The position numbers were made by a program, and so were the translations under genes. A stretch of 64,000 bases of DNA, taken from positions 150,517 to 214,516 of the forward strand of contig SIJG01000010.1 of the NCBI GenBank assembly GCA_023374025.1, in the 5' to 3' direction. This stretch comes from Heterodera schachtii (taxonomy: Eukaryota > Nematoda > Chromadorea > Rhabditida > Heteroderidae). Position 1 is the first letter of the stretch. Every line of letters starts with the position of its first letter. Positions 12,431 to 28,500 of this stretch are shown piece after piece. Under the pieces are notes generated by a model. The model did no database searches and was not told where the DNA came from. It saw only the letters and a program-made list of their open reading frames with translations.

Positions 12431-12587
12431 CTCTCCATTTTGTCCCCTTCTCTATGGCATTTACCACCCTTGCTGTCTAGTGCACATTTCCCCTACTCCC
12501 TTATTCCCCAATTTCTCAGACTTCCACACACTCACTCTTTTCACACAGAATTGGCATTTTCCATTCCATCTCCCCTCGTGGTGGTGC

Positions 12588-12619
<32 letters not shown>

Positions 12620-12639
12620 TGCCCGCGCCTCTTCGTCAA

Positions 12640-18447
<5,808 letters not shown>

Positions 18448-18834
18448 AACTTTTGCTGTTCCGCGGGGCGCGCGCGTTCGTCCATTTTATTCTCACCCCA
18501 TTTCAATGATCTTTTCAATTCACCCATTTTTTCCGTGAAAATTTTCATTTTACGTAATACGTATTGGAAATGAGACAAAAAAAAAGAGAAATGATTTTTA
18601 TTCATTTTGTGGGGGCGTAATTTAATGCAAATTTTAGGCCATCCAACCAACTCCATGAATATGTATGGAAATCAAAAAACAAAAATGCCATGAATGAAAA
18701 ATTCAATGGTTAAAATAAAGAGACCGGCGCGGGATTTTTACTGGATCCCATTCCGCATTCTCGCTATATAATTGAGAGTTCAATCCCGCGGCGGGATCTG
18801 CCAAATTTGAATTTCCGGTCACAAATGTAAATAT

Positions 18835-19016
18835 TAGAGCCCGGAATTTTGAAATTGCCGGGACCGGGCCGGGACATGGAAAATGGACCGGGGCGGGATC
18901 CCGGTACCGGGAGTCCCGTTTTTCCGGGACTCCCGGTGGTTTGTCCAAAAAAAAACGGGACCGGGGCCGGAGTCCCGGCAAAATCCCGGCGGGGCCCCGG
19001 TCCCGTCCGGGCTCTA
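18835..19016. mobile_element. ~180-bp MITE with TAGAGCCCGG termini
   Basis: The left end TAGAGCCCGG (18835) and the right end CCGGGCTCTA (19016) are exact inverted repeats bounded by TA on both sides, as for a Tc1/mariner-type TA target. The interior is a chain of CCGGGACCGGG and CCGGGAGTCCCG palindromes. It lies between the convergent 3' ends of cmk-1 and the PDK1-like gene. The remaining sequence from 18448 to 19193 shows no gene. Confidence 0.75.
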
Positions 19017-19193
19017 GTAAATATCAAGTCAAACAAAACTTCTTTTTATCTATTGTCTATGTGCCATGAGTCTTTTTATACAACAAAATATAAATTCTGC
19101 CAAACAAAAAATTATTAGAATTTTGTCATCATTCATAAATTCTCTGTTATAGAAGGTGCCATTATTTTCTCTTCTCCCAGCATTCATTTCTGA

Positions 19194-22100
19194 TCAGCCA
19201 TTCTCTGCCGAATCAAAAAGTGGCGATTTGCGCTTCTCAATGCCTTCCCAAACAGTGCCGTCAAAAAAGGGATGGTGCCGAATTGTTGTGGGTCCGCCCA
19301 TCTCCGCAGCACCAATCCGTTGCGTAGGCTCAAGCACCAGCAATGCTTGGACGAGTTGACGTGCCGCGGCACACGGGAAATTGTCCGGGAATTTGTAGGA
19401 CAGCGCGAGCACTTGTCGGAACAGCAAATACTCACTGTCGGCCGAGAATGGGAGCCGGCCGACCAACAGTTGGAACAAAGTGACGCCAAATGCCCTGCGG
19501 GAGAGAATGCGTTTAATTTATGATCGAAAGAAAGCGCTTGATTTGTCCCTAATAAAGCCGCCCTCCACTGACAAGAAAACAGCAGGGATTCTACAATACT
19601 TTGATTTTCCACCCCCTTCCCGCCTCCGTTTCTCGCGTGAAAAATTTTACCAAGGAATTTTCCAAAAAAAAAAAAAACATTTAAGTAGAAAATTTCTTTG
19701 AATAGGTTTTTTCCTTGAAAAATTCATGTTTTGTAAATTAAAAAAAATTTCAAATAGGTGGGAGGTGACCCAGAAAAACAGGAGTTTCTTTCAATAGGAA
19801 AAATGAGGGATTGAAAAATTGGAGAAATAGGCCTGCTGCTGCCTACTCAATTATGTAGCTTTCTCCAACTCCAACAAAGAATCCATACGGGGGGGGGGGG
19901 GAGTTAAAAAAAAACCCCGAGGGCTCAATTAAAACGGTAAATAAAAAAGTGCAGCATAATGCGTTAATTTCCAATTTTCACAAATAAACCCACCACCAAT
20001 CACATGCACCCGTCACTTCCTTGCCATTCAGAACCTAAAATTAAAAAATTCCGGTAACCCAAAAAAAAGCATAACTGGCGCCCTGTTGTTTTGGTCATCC
20101 GATTGTACCCATCAGTTAAATGTAACGGAATTCCCGATTTTGAACAGTTTGGTGTGCCACTTTTTTTTTTGGGCGTCTGAACTTTTGGCACCGCGAAATT
20201 TCGGTTTTCGCAAAAACATTTTTGGGCGTTCGATGTAATTAAATGCCTGCTGATGCCCATGCCTATCAAAATGCCTGAATAAAACTGGACCTCCGGGCTC
20301 ACATAGGCTCCACTGCCAACAAATGAGCACCGCCGTCTCAGCGCCAGCTTTGTGGCCTCCTCCTCCTCCCGTTTTTTGTTGCTTTTGCCGTCATCACTTT
20401 TCTCAATTTTCTTGCCATCATCTTCTCCTCTTTGTCCTTCGGTTTTGTCATCATTTTCTTTCCGTTTTGCAATGATTTGTTTGGCACAGCCAAAGTCCGA
20501 CAACAAAATGTGCCCGTCCTCGCGCAACAAAATGTTTTCCGGCTTCACATCACGGTGGATGACGTCCAGGGCATGGATGTGCTCTGAAATGGAAGCAAAG
20601 TTTTACTAATTGGTTTTGTAAAATCGGCAGGAATAAATTTTTTTTTTGTTTACACTAAATTTTTTACTTTCTAAAAATTTTACTATAACATATACGGTGA
20701 TTTTTTCTGATTTTACTACATACATGAAAAAGGGGGGGGGGGGGTCGACCCCCCCCCATTTCGCCCGCAAAGGGCCCAAAATGTCGGACCATTTCGCATC
20801 GAGGGGGGGGGGCCGGTGTAAAAGAGGTGGGGGGGGGGTCACCGCCGAAGGGGAAAAGAGGGAAATTTCTGAAAATTTTGGCTATTTTCTTAACAAAATT
20901 CATTAAAAATTCTTAAAATTTTCCCCGGCGGCGCCTATCGGCACCGCCGGCCCCCAAAAAATCTTATTTTTTTCCTTAAAAATTAGCCAAAAATCTCAAA
21001 ATTTGGTCATTTTTAGACAAAATCTGCTTACAAATAGCATTAAAATTACAAAAAAATTTTCCGGCGGCGCCTATCGGCACCGCCGAACCCCCTGTCCCCT
21101 AAAAGTTTTTTTTAATAAACCGCGCCGCAAAAAAACGTTTTTTTATAAACAAAAAAAAAGTCGTCCACTTGTTTAAAAATTGCAAAAATTTGGCAGTTTT
21201 TGATGAAAATTTGTTAACAAATTGCACTCGAATTTTCAAAAATTTTCCCCGGCGGCGCCTACCGGCACCGCCGGCCCCCCTGTTCGCGAAATTTTCTTAA
21301 AAAAACCGCGCCGCGAAAAAAAAACGGTTTTTGAAAAGCAAAATAAAAAAAGGTCGTCAAATTACATGGCTGGACCATTTCGCAAAATTGGCCTCTGACC
21401 CCCCCGTCGACCCCCCCTCCCAGACCATTTCGCAAAAATTTTGGTTGACCCCCCCCCCCCTTTTTCATGTATGTTTTACTAGGCCTCCATTAATTTTTTG
21501 CCTTGTCATTTTCCCCATTTTATTTCAGATTTCTGTGCGCATCTTATAGTGTATCTTTGTGTTCTTATTTAATTAGAAAAGCCAAAAAAAAAAAAAAATT
21601 TTCGAACAATTAGAAAGGAGGGAAGGGGTACAAAACTGAAAATTTGGGAAGGAACTACTTGACAAAACTCGGTTTTTGGGGGTATAACTTAGTTTTCAAA
21701 AAAAAAAACAGGTTTTAGGTTTCCAAAACTCTTGGCAATAACTTTTTTTCAAATTTAATTTTTTTCAAATTTACTTAAAAAATTGTAGCAAATTTTTAGG
21801 CAAGAAAAATTAAATGATTTTTTAAAAAATTTTCACCCACCGAGTGCCAAGAAAAGTTCGGCCATCGCGAATTGGCATTGGCCAACGCTGAACCGTTGGA
21901 GCTTTTTCAGCCGGGCCATAAGGTCCTTTTTGGGCGCATAGGAAAGCACAAAAAACAGCGACTCGTCGTCTTGAAATGTGCAAAACAAATGGACAACAAA
22001 TGGGCACGCATTTGCGGGCGTGGACAAAAGTCGGAGAATGTCACGTTCACGGAAAATTTGCTGCACCTAAAAGGGGGGCCTAAGGCGTTGAAAAATGTTG

Positions 22101-23173
22101 GAATTTTCCGAGGGGGGGGGGGTTAGATAATTGTTTAAGACACGCCGGAATTTTTAAATTTTCATATAAAAAAATTCACAATTGTTTATGAACCTGGGTC
22201 TGGGTTTCATGTTTGTTGAACTGTGCCTGGATCATTTTCTGACTACCTTCGGTCCTGGGTATAATTTTTTTTTTCTCTCTAGAAAGTTTAGGCCAAAATA
22301 GGTAAAAAGCATAAAACCCAAAAACCAAGTATAAAAATTATGAATTTTTTAAAAATAAATTGTCGAAAGTAAGTTAGGTAGCAATTAAAAAATTCGACTG
22401 TGCTCTTAATGAGGATATTTTTTATGAAAAAAAAAAAAAAAAATTCCACACGGTGGTAACCCATGTGCAGCCCTCTATTTTTGGAAAAAAAAAATTATGC
22501 CCTGAAAATTGTCTAATATTTATGGACACAATCGCAAAAAATTGCTTATTTTTATTTAATTTGGAGCCCATGCTTAAGTGAGCCAACTCACCTTTTTTTC
22601 TTTGATGATCTTCTTTTTGAGACACATTTTCACTGCAAATTTTCGACTCGTTTGGCGCTCTGAAGCCAAATAAACGGTTGAATAGGAGCCTTAAAATGGG
22701 AAAAACGAAAATTTATGCAAGAAATGAGGAGACAAACAACCAACAAAAACTGACAATGAGTTATAGAATTGGATTTGTAAAAGTAGTGACCAATTTTTAA
22801 AAATTCCTATTTTTGCATTGATTTTAAAAATTTTCGGGTTTTGTCAGCCGTTAAATGAAAAAATTTCTGTGCCATCAGTAGAGTGCCAACGAGAAAACCC
22901 AGCAGTAGTTAGCAGGGATGCCATTTTGCCTTGAAGACACGGAACATTTATTTGTCCGTGTTTTTTGCGGGCCGTCCCGGGTTTTTGAAAATTTTTGCCG
23001 GGTTTTCGAACTTGTATGCCGGATTTTCTGAGTTTTGGCGATGGCATCCCTGGCAGTAAACAGTTTAGCTCACCTTCGCCCAACTCAGCGAGAAACAAAA
23101 AATCGCCCTTTTTCTTTGTTGAAGAAGCATCGGCAGAAAAAGCGCTGCCGGAAGCACCAGCAATGTCGGACAT
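19194..23173 (-). CDS. pdk-1: PDK1-type AGC protein kinase lacking a PH domain
   Basis: Exons: 23173-23074, 22689-22592, 22066-21841, 20583-20291, 20034-19994 and 19494-19194, giving 352 aa in one frame. PDK1 is the constitutively active kinase that phosphorylates activation loops of AKT, SGK and S6K. Motifs: [17 protein letters not shown] at residues 28-44, catalytic Lys in FAVK at 54, helix-C Glu in FRERD at 73, HRDVKPEN at 151-158, DFG at 171-173, activation-loop Ser in [13 protein letters not shown] at 228, and a C-lobe ([17 protein letters not shown]) typical of PDK1. About 50 charged residues (176-226) are inserted between DFG and the activation-loop Ser. The frame stops right after the kinase C-lobe ([11 protein letters not shown]). 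Other PDK1 proteins, including C. elegans PDK-1, carry a C-terminal PH domain that binds PIP3. None is visible in the 750 bp before cmk-1, so this may be a paralogue or short form acting off the membrane. Confidence 0.9.
20712..21481. mobile_element. ~770-bp inverted-repeat element in a PDK1-like intron
   Basis: The left end TACATACATGAAAAAGGGGG (near 20718) and the right end CCCCCTTTTTCATGTATG (near 21455-21473) are inverted repeats. The interior carries three copies of the CCGGCGGCGCCTATCGGCAC core (20925-20950, 21061-21086, 21249-21274), each in a related AT-rich setting, and two GTCGACC or GTTGACC poly-C blocks. It accounts for most of the 1.26-kb intron between exons 22066-21841 and 20583-20291. 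Confidence 0.7.
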
Positions 23174-23455
23174 TTTGAATGATTGATCAGGAACTGATCA
23201 GAGTTGTTTGAATTATTAATGATTGGAGGAAGAAAAAAAAATGGTGAGACTAAAAATTAACAGTCCCAACGTGAAAATTCCTTCTAAAAAATGGAATTTA
23301 AAGATAAGCAATTTGCGAAGTAATGTGTGTGCTGACAAAAAGATGAATTGAATTTAATTTGTTACAAATTCCCAATAAAATTAAATTAACTCAATTTTAT
23401 TTTTAAATCATATTTTTTAATAAATAAATTCGTAATTAAAAACGGAAATTAAAAA
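23174..23455. promoter_or_regulatory. Shared upstream region of two divergent genes
   Basis: Only 282 bp separate the start codon of the PDK1-like kinase (minus) and that of adenine phosphoribosyltransferase (plus). The stretch must hold both core promoters and 5' leaders. It is AT-rich. I see no convincing TATA box or defined operator. Confidence 0.5.
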
Positions 23456-25017
23456 ATGGAGGAAGAAAAGCTGAAAAACGAAGTGGCCAATTGCATCCGC
23501 TCCTTCCCTGACTTTCCTACAAAAGATGTCGTGTTTAGGTGGGCGGTAATTTTGAAAAAAAAATAATTTTGAATATTTTCAAGGGACATTTTTCCACTGT
23601 TTTCAAATCCGTCACTGATCCGATCAATCTGTGCCCACATTGTGGCACTTTATCGACAAAAAATTGATGTGGTTGTGGCGCTAGAAGCCCGAGGTCCGTC
23701 TTATTTCAGGAGGGGGTGGGGGAAATGGTTAATTTAAAAAAATTTCCAGGTTTTTTGTTTGGCCCAATTGTGGCGCTTGAGATGGACGTGCCATTTGTTC
23801 CTGTTCGCAAGCGTGGAAAACTGCCCGGGGTTAGCTTTTTATGCAGAGCCTGGAATCTTGAAAAAAAAAAACCCGGATCAGGGACTCGGATTTCCGAGTT
23901 GAACCTGGACAGGATTTTTCAGACAAAAATTCCTGTTTTAACAGGACTCCGAGTCCTTGATGGGAATTGGTATAAATTTCAATGTTTTGTTGCTCTTTTA
24001 GTCCGTTTTCTCGGCGACTTATGTGAAGGAATATGGACAGGCAAATTTGATAATCTATTACGTGTTAACCAAAACTTTACGCATTTTAAAGGATGTTTTT
24101 GAAATCCAAAAGAACGCATTGTCAGAGGGACAACGTGTGCTGTTGTTGGACGACCTATTGGGTAGGGAAAACAGGGATTTGTGCCGATGCCCTCAAAAAA
24201 TTTCGCAAATTGTAACTCCTCAGGCTAAAAATGTCGGGAATTGGCATTCCGACAATTCCTCTCGTATGTAGGAAGGGTGGGGCTACTCAAATCTTTATCA
24301 AGAGTCGATTCTTGAGTTTTTTTCTCGGTGTCATGACAACTCACACAAAATTCAACTGGTAAACAATTTTTAAAATAATTTCTTATAAAAAAAACAAAAA
24401 TTTTCTCAAAAAATAATTAACTAAATAAATTTCGGCTAGTAAATTAGCAAATTTTTTTAGCATAGCAAAAAACTAACTTTAAAATTCTTATTTTGAGAAT
24501 TTAAAAAAAAATTTGTGTACGATTTGATTTGACCCTTTAAAAAAATAATTGAAAAATTTGTAGAGAAAAATTGTTAAGTCTCTATAAATTTCCATAACTT
24601 TTTGACTGTGTGATTTTAATTTTGTGGTCGGTCGATGTGTAAACTTCAATAGAACTGCGTAATAAACACGGCCCCGCCAACTGCTCGGGCACTAAACACT
24701 AAAACTTTTTGATTTTGAAAATGCTTTCATCTTCCGTAGGGATCGGATTTATATTTTTTTAAATCCCAAAATAAATTTAATCCCATCCCTAATCATCAGC
24801 TACCGGTGGCTCTCTGAACGCGGCTTCCCAACTCATAAGCCAATCCAACGCCAAAACGCAGGCAAAAAAATTTTTATTTTTGGAAGGGATTTTATCCGAC
24901 TCTAACAAAATGCCAATTTGTCAGGCTGTGTTTGTCATCATCGAATTGGAAGGACTTAATGGACGCCGAAAGATGGATTTGGATGCGGAAATCACTTCCT
25001 TACTTAAATACGCTTAA
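23456..25017 (+). CDS. aprt-1: Adenine phosphoribosyltransferase (APRT)
   Basis: Seven exons: 23456-23538, 23584-23693, 23750-23829, 24002-24040, 24092-24161, 24800-24861 and 24925-25017, encoding 178 aa (human APRT 180). The enzyme converts adenine and PRPP to AMP in cytosolic purine salvage. The N-terminal SFPDFPTKDVVFRDI matches the family's SFPDFPxPGVxFRDI. VVALEARGFLFGPIVAL is the conserved flavin-like ARGFxFG region. VPVRKRGKLPG is the substrate loop, and VLLLDDLLATGGS (residues 120-132, acids 124-125) is the PRPP-binding motif. Introns 24041-24091 (51 nt) and 24862-24924 (63 nt) both start CAG|GC, end AG, are multiples of three and have no in-frame stop. Family alignment (EYGQ-DVFEIQKNAL; NAKTQ-AVFVIIELEGL) shows they should be removed. 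AATAAA occurs at 25078, about 60 bp after the stop. Confidence 0.96.
24294..24780. other. AT-rich APRT intron 5
   Basis: The 638-bp intron between exons 24161 and 24800 holds a short TCGATTCTTGAG-type motif near 24303 and otherwise nothing I can identify. Confidence 0.5.
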
Positions 25018-25599
25018 AATTGACACAATTTTCACCACATATCTTGTTTTTTAATTTGGCATTCCTCATTTTTCCAAATAAATTTTCATTGTTCACAAGA
25101 TGTAGGAGCTTGGCGAAAAATACGAGCCATTAGGGCAGCTATACCAGTTTTTTTAAGTTTTCTGGCCATAACTTTTTTGAACCTTAATCAAATTTTTCGC
25201 AATTTTGCAGGCTAATAGAGGAAATATAGGGCTATCGAATGATAGCAAGAAACATACAATGAAGATAGTTAATAAAAGTTGGGAGACTTATAGATTTATG
25301 TATTTCCGGCTTTTTTAACATTTTATATAGGTGCATATTTTCCATATATATTGAATTTTTCCGCACTTTTTCATATACATTTTCATAAATATGTATTTTA
25401 CGAAAACCAAATCTTGTGTTCATTTATGTATTTGTAAATTTTTTTTTTTTAATATTTTGACAAAAATAATGGGTATATGTATTTTCCTTTCTTATATAAT
25501 AAATGACACCAAATTTCAGAAAAAAAATATGTGTTTAAAATGTGTGTGTGTTGTGAATTGGTGGTAGGCTCCTCGGCTCGGCTCGCTTTCGCTTGCCCC

Positions 25600-28500
25600 T
25601 TATTCCTTCTCCTCCTCCTCCTCCTCCTCACAATCGGCAGCAAAGAGTTGGTTGGGGTCAGCAAACACTGCCGAGGCTGAGAATGCCAATGCCTGGTCCC
25701 GAATGTAACGGGCACGGCGAAAGCACTTGTCCAGCGGAGACACCGTGTCACCGCCTTCCATTTCTGTACAAAAATGAAGAATTGGAATGGCATGAAAAAA
25801 AAATTCAAAAAAAAATTTAAAAAAACGGGTTACTACCGCTTCCCTCCCATTCGACCGTAAAAATTTTTTAATCAATTTTTTTTTGAATTTTTAAAATTGT
25901 TTCTGATGCAAAAATCTTTGAACAAATCAATATTGTTATAAGGGAAAATCTTGAAGAAAGTTAGAAAATTAAAAAAATTTCAAGCATTAAGAAAGTTGAA
26001 AAAGTAGCAAAATTTCGGTTTTTTAAATTTTTTTTCCGGGGGAGGGGAGACGAACTGCTCCCGTCAAAACCTATCCCTTTTTTGATAAAAGGGAATTCAA
26101 ATTTGAAGTCTTGGTTATATAATTAGTTGAAAGGTAACAAAAAAAAATGCCTAAAATAGCCGCATTCAACGCTTTGGCAACCAAATCCCGTTGGATTTGA
26201 TCAAACAAATTGGCATTTACAGATTGAGTTGGGTCAGGATAGCACAGCAACGAAAAGGCCTCCTGAAAAAATGTGGGATTATACAATAAAACATACAATT
26301 TAATGAAAATATTTTGCAAACTCTCATAGAAAATGCAATAATTTATTTTCTTTTATTTATTTTTTTATTTAAAATTTTGAAGAATTAAGCAAGGATGCGA
26401 AAATGTTAATTAAATTAATTTTTCTGGCTTTTTTTTTGGTCAGCGACGTTTTTGACAGCGACAATTTTCAGCAATAACATACATTCATTCGCTGTCGGAG
26501 TGGTGCCGAGCCTTGGCATGGCCCTTCCTCGGCATCCGTTTTGAGTGCAAATTGTGAAATGTGATGGCCAAATTCCAACAAATTTCTGTAGCGTTCAAAC
26601 TGAAAACAAAGCGAAATTCGAAATTTGGAGATTTGAAAGCCATTTTCATGTCCAAAATTTTTGGAAAATTTGCCTGATCCCGTTCTTCCGCATTTGTGAA
26701 GCCACCATGCTGTGCCACAGCGTCCTCCTGCTGGTGCTGCTCATCCGCAAAGTCACCCGCCGTCACACCATCGATGACCAAGTCTGCAATTTTGTCATCA
26801 CAATCAATTAAGAAGTCTCTCAATTTTCATTGACATCGCCGTGTCATTTCGTCCCAAATGCCAAAAACATTCCCTATTTTCACGAGGACTGAACCCCCCC
26901 CCCATTCCTCTGGGAACAGGACATACGTCGCCGGCACATAAATAACATCGCCGCGATTTTTTTTTTAATTTTTCAAAAAATCAAAAAAAAAAAAACAAAC
27001 ATTTTTAGTTACACCTAACCCAAATCAAATAAAATTCTAACCGAATTCAAAAATTTTTTTTATTAAGAAAATTCAAAGAAACAGTAACATCTAGGTTTTC
27101 AAAAAAAAAAAAAGCTTTAACCCCTCCCGCTATATTCCCCTGAATTAGTAGAGCAACCAACACTGACCAATTTCGCCGACCGGCTCATCAATGATTGTTG
27201 TGCTGGTCGGCGGTGTGCCAACCAACACCAACATGTTCCCATTGTTTGCATCATACTTAAAAAGGGGGGTGGGTCGGTAAAAATTTTTGCGAAGGGGGGT
27301 CGGCCGCCGATGAACTTTTTTTTTTTTTTTTTGCTTTTCAAAACCGTTTTTTTTTGGCGCGCTTTTTCCAAAAAATTTTTCGGGAACAGGAGGGCCGGCG
27401 GTGCCGATAGGCGCCGACGGGAAAAATTTTGGACTTTTTAATGAATTTGTTAAGAAAATTTTCAAAAATTTGCGATGCGAACCCTCTCCCCCCACCTCTT
27501 TTACACCTGCCCCCCTTCGCTGCGAACCCCCCCCCCCTAAAAAATGTACATGCAGTCCACCACCGTTGGCCATCTTCATCAGGTCAGCAGCATCATATGG
27601 CACTATCACAGCATGAAGCACAGGATTACCACCACCGTCCCGACTGTCCTCACTGGTGTCCATGAAACTGTTGTTGTAATCACCATCACCCGGCGGCAAG
27701 CCATCCGCCACCATTTGTGCCAATGCCGACGGCGGTGGTGGTGGTGGCAGAAGTGAATTGCCATTCTGTTGCTGCTGTTGGTGTGGTTGTTGCGGTCGAT
27801 TCATTGGGCGCGATGGCAAAATTTGTTGTTGTTGTTGGTGGTCATCATTTGATGCCAATGAGGAACAATCGTCTGATAAATGCATGGAAATTGGCGGAGG
27901 GCAAAGGAATTTCAATTGCATTTCAAACAAAAAAAAATTTGGTAAGGGGAGGAATTTTTTTTTCTTCCGAAATGAGTCAAATTATGGAGCAGCAGTTTAT
28001 TTCAATCAAATGACGACAATTATTTTTTTTTTCCAACAAAAAAAATAATCTTAAATCCTCAAAGGAATTATTTTGCAAATCAAAAATTTCTATTATATAT
28101 TTTAAAAAATTCTGGGGAGGCAGAGAAGTTTTTCATAATTTTTTTCTTGGAATCTTCTCTCAAAATTTTTTCTGAAAAAATTTGTTAAATTTTTTAAGAA
28201 AACTTTTCGAGGGGGGGGGGGGGGGTGAAAGCTGCTCACATGCCCATTCTTCCCCACAATTGTTGCACAAATTGCTTACCATCACTGGACCGACGCTTCA
28301 CCGCGTTGTGATGCAAATGGCCACCATTGCCACTACCACCGGACGCCGTTGTGCCACCACCGCCAGCAGCACCGCCGCTTGTTGCCGACGTGCCGGCAAC
28401 CATTGCGCCTGTGTTGCTGCCACTCTCGCGCTCGCGACCGTCCTCATCGGAGGAAGCGGCCGCGCGTTTGCCACCGCGACTGGAGGAGGACGGCCTGGGC

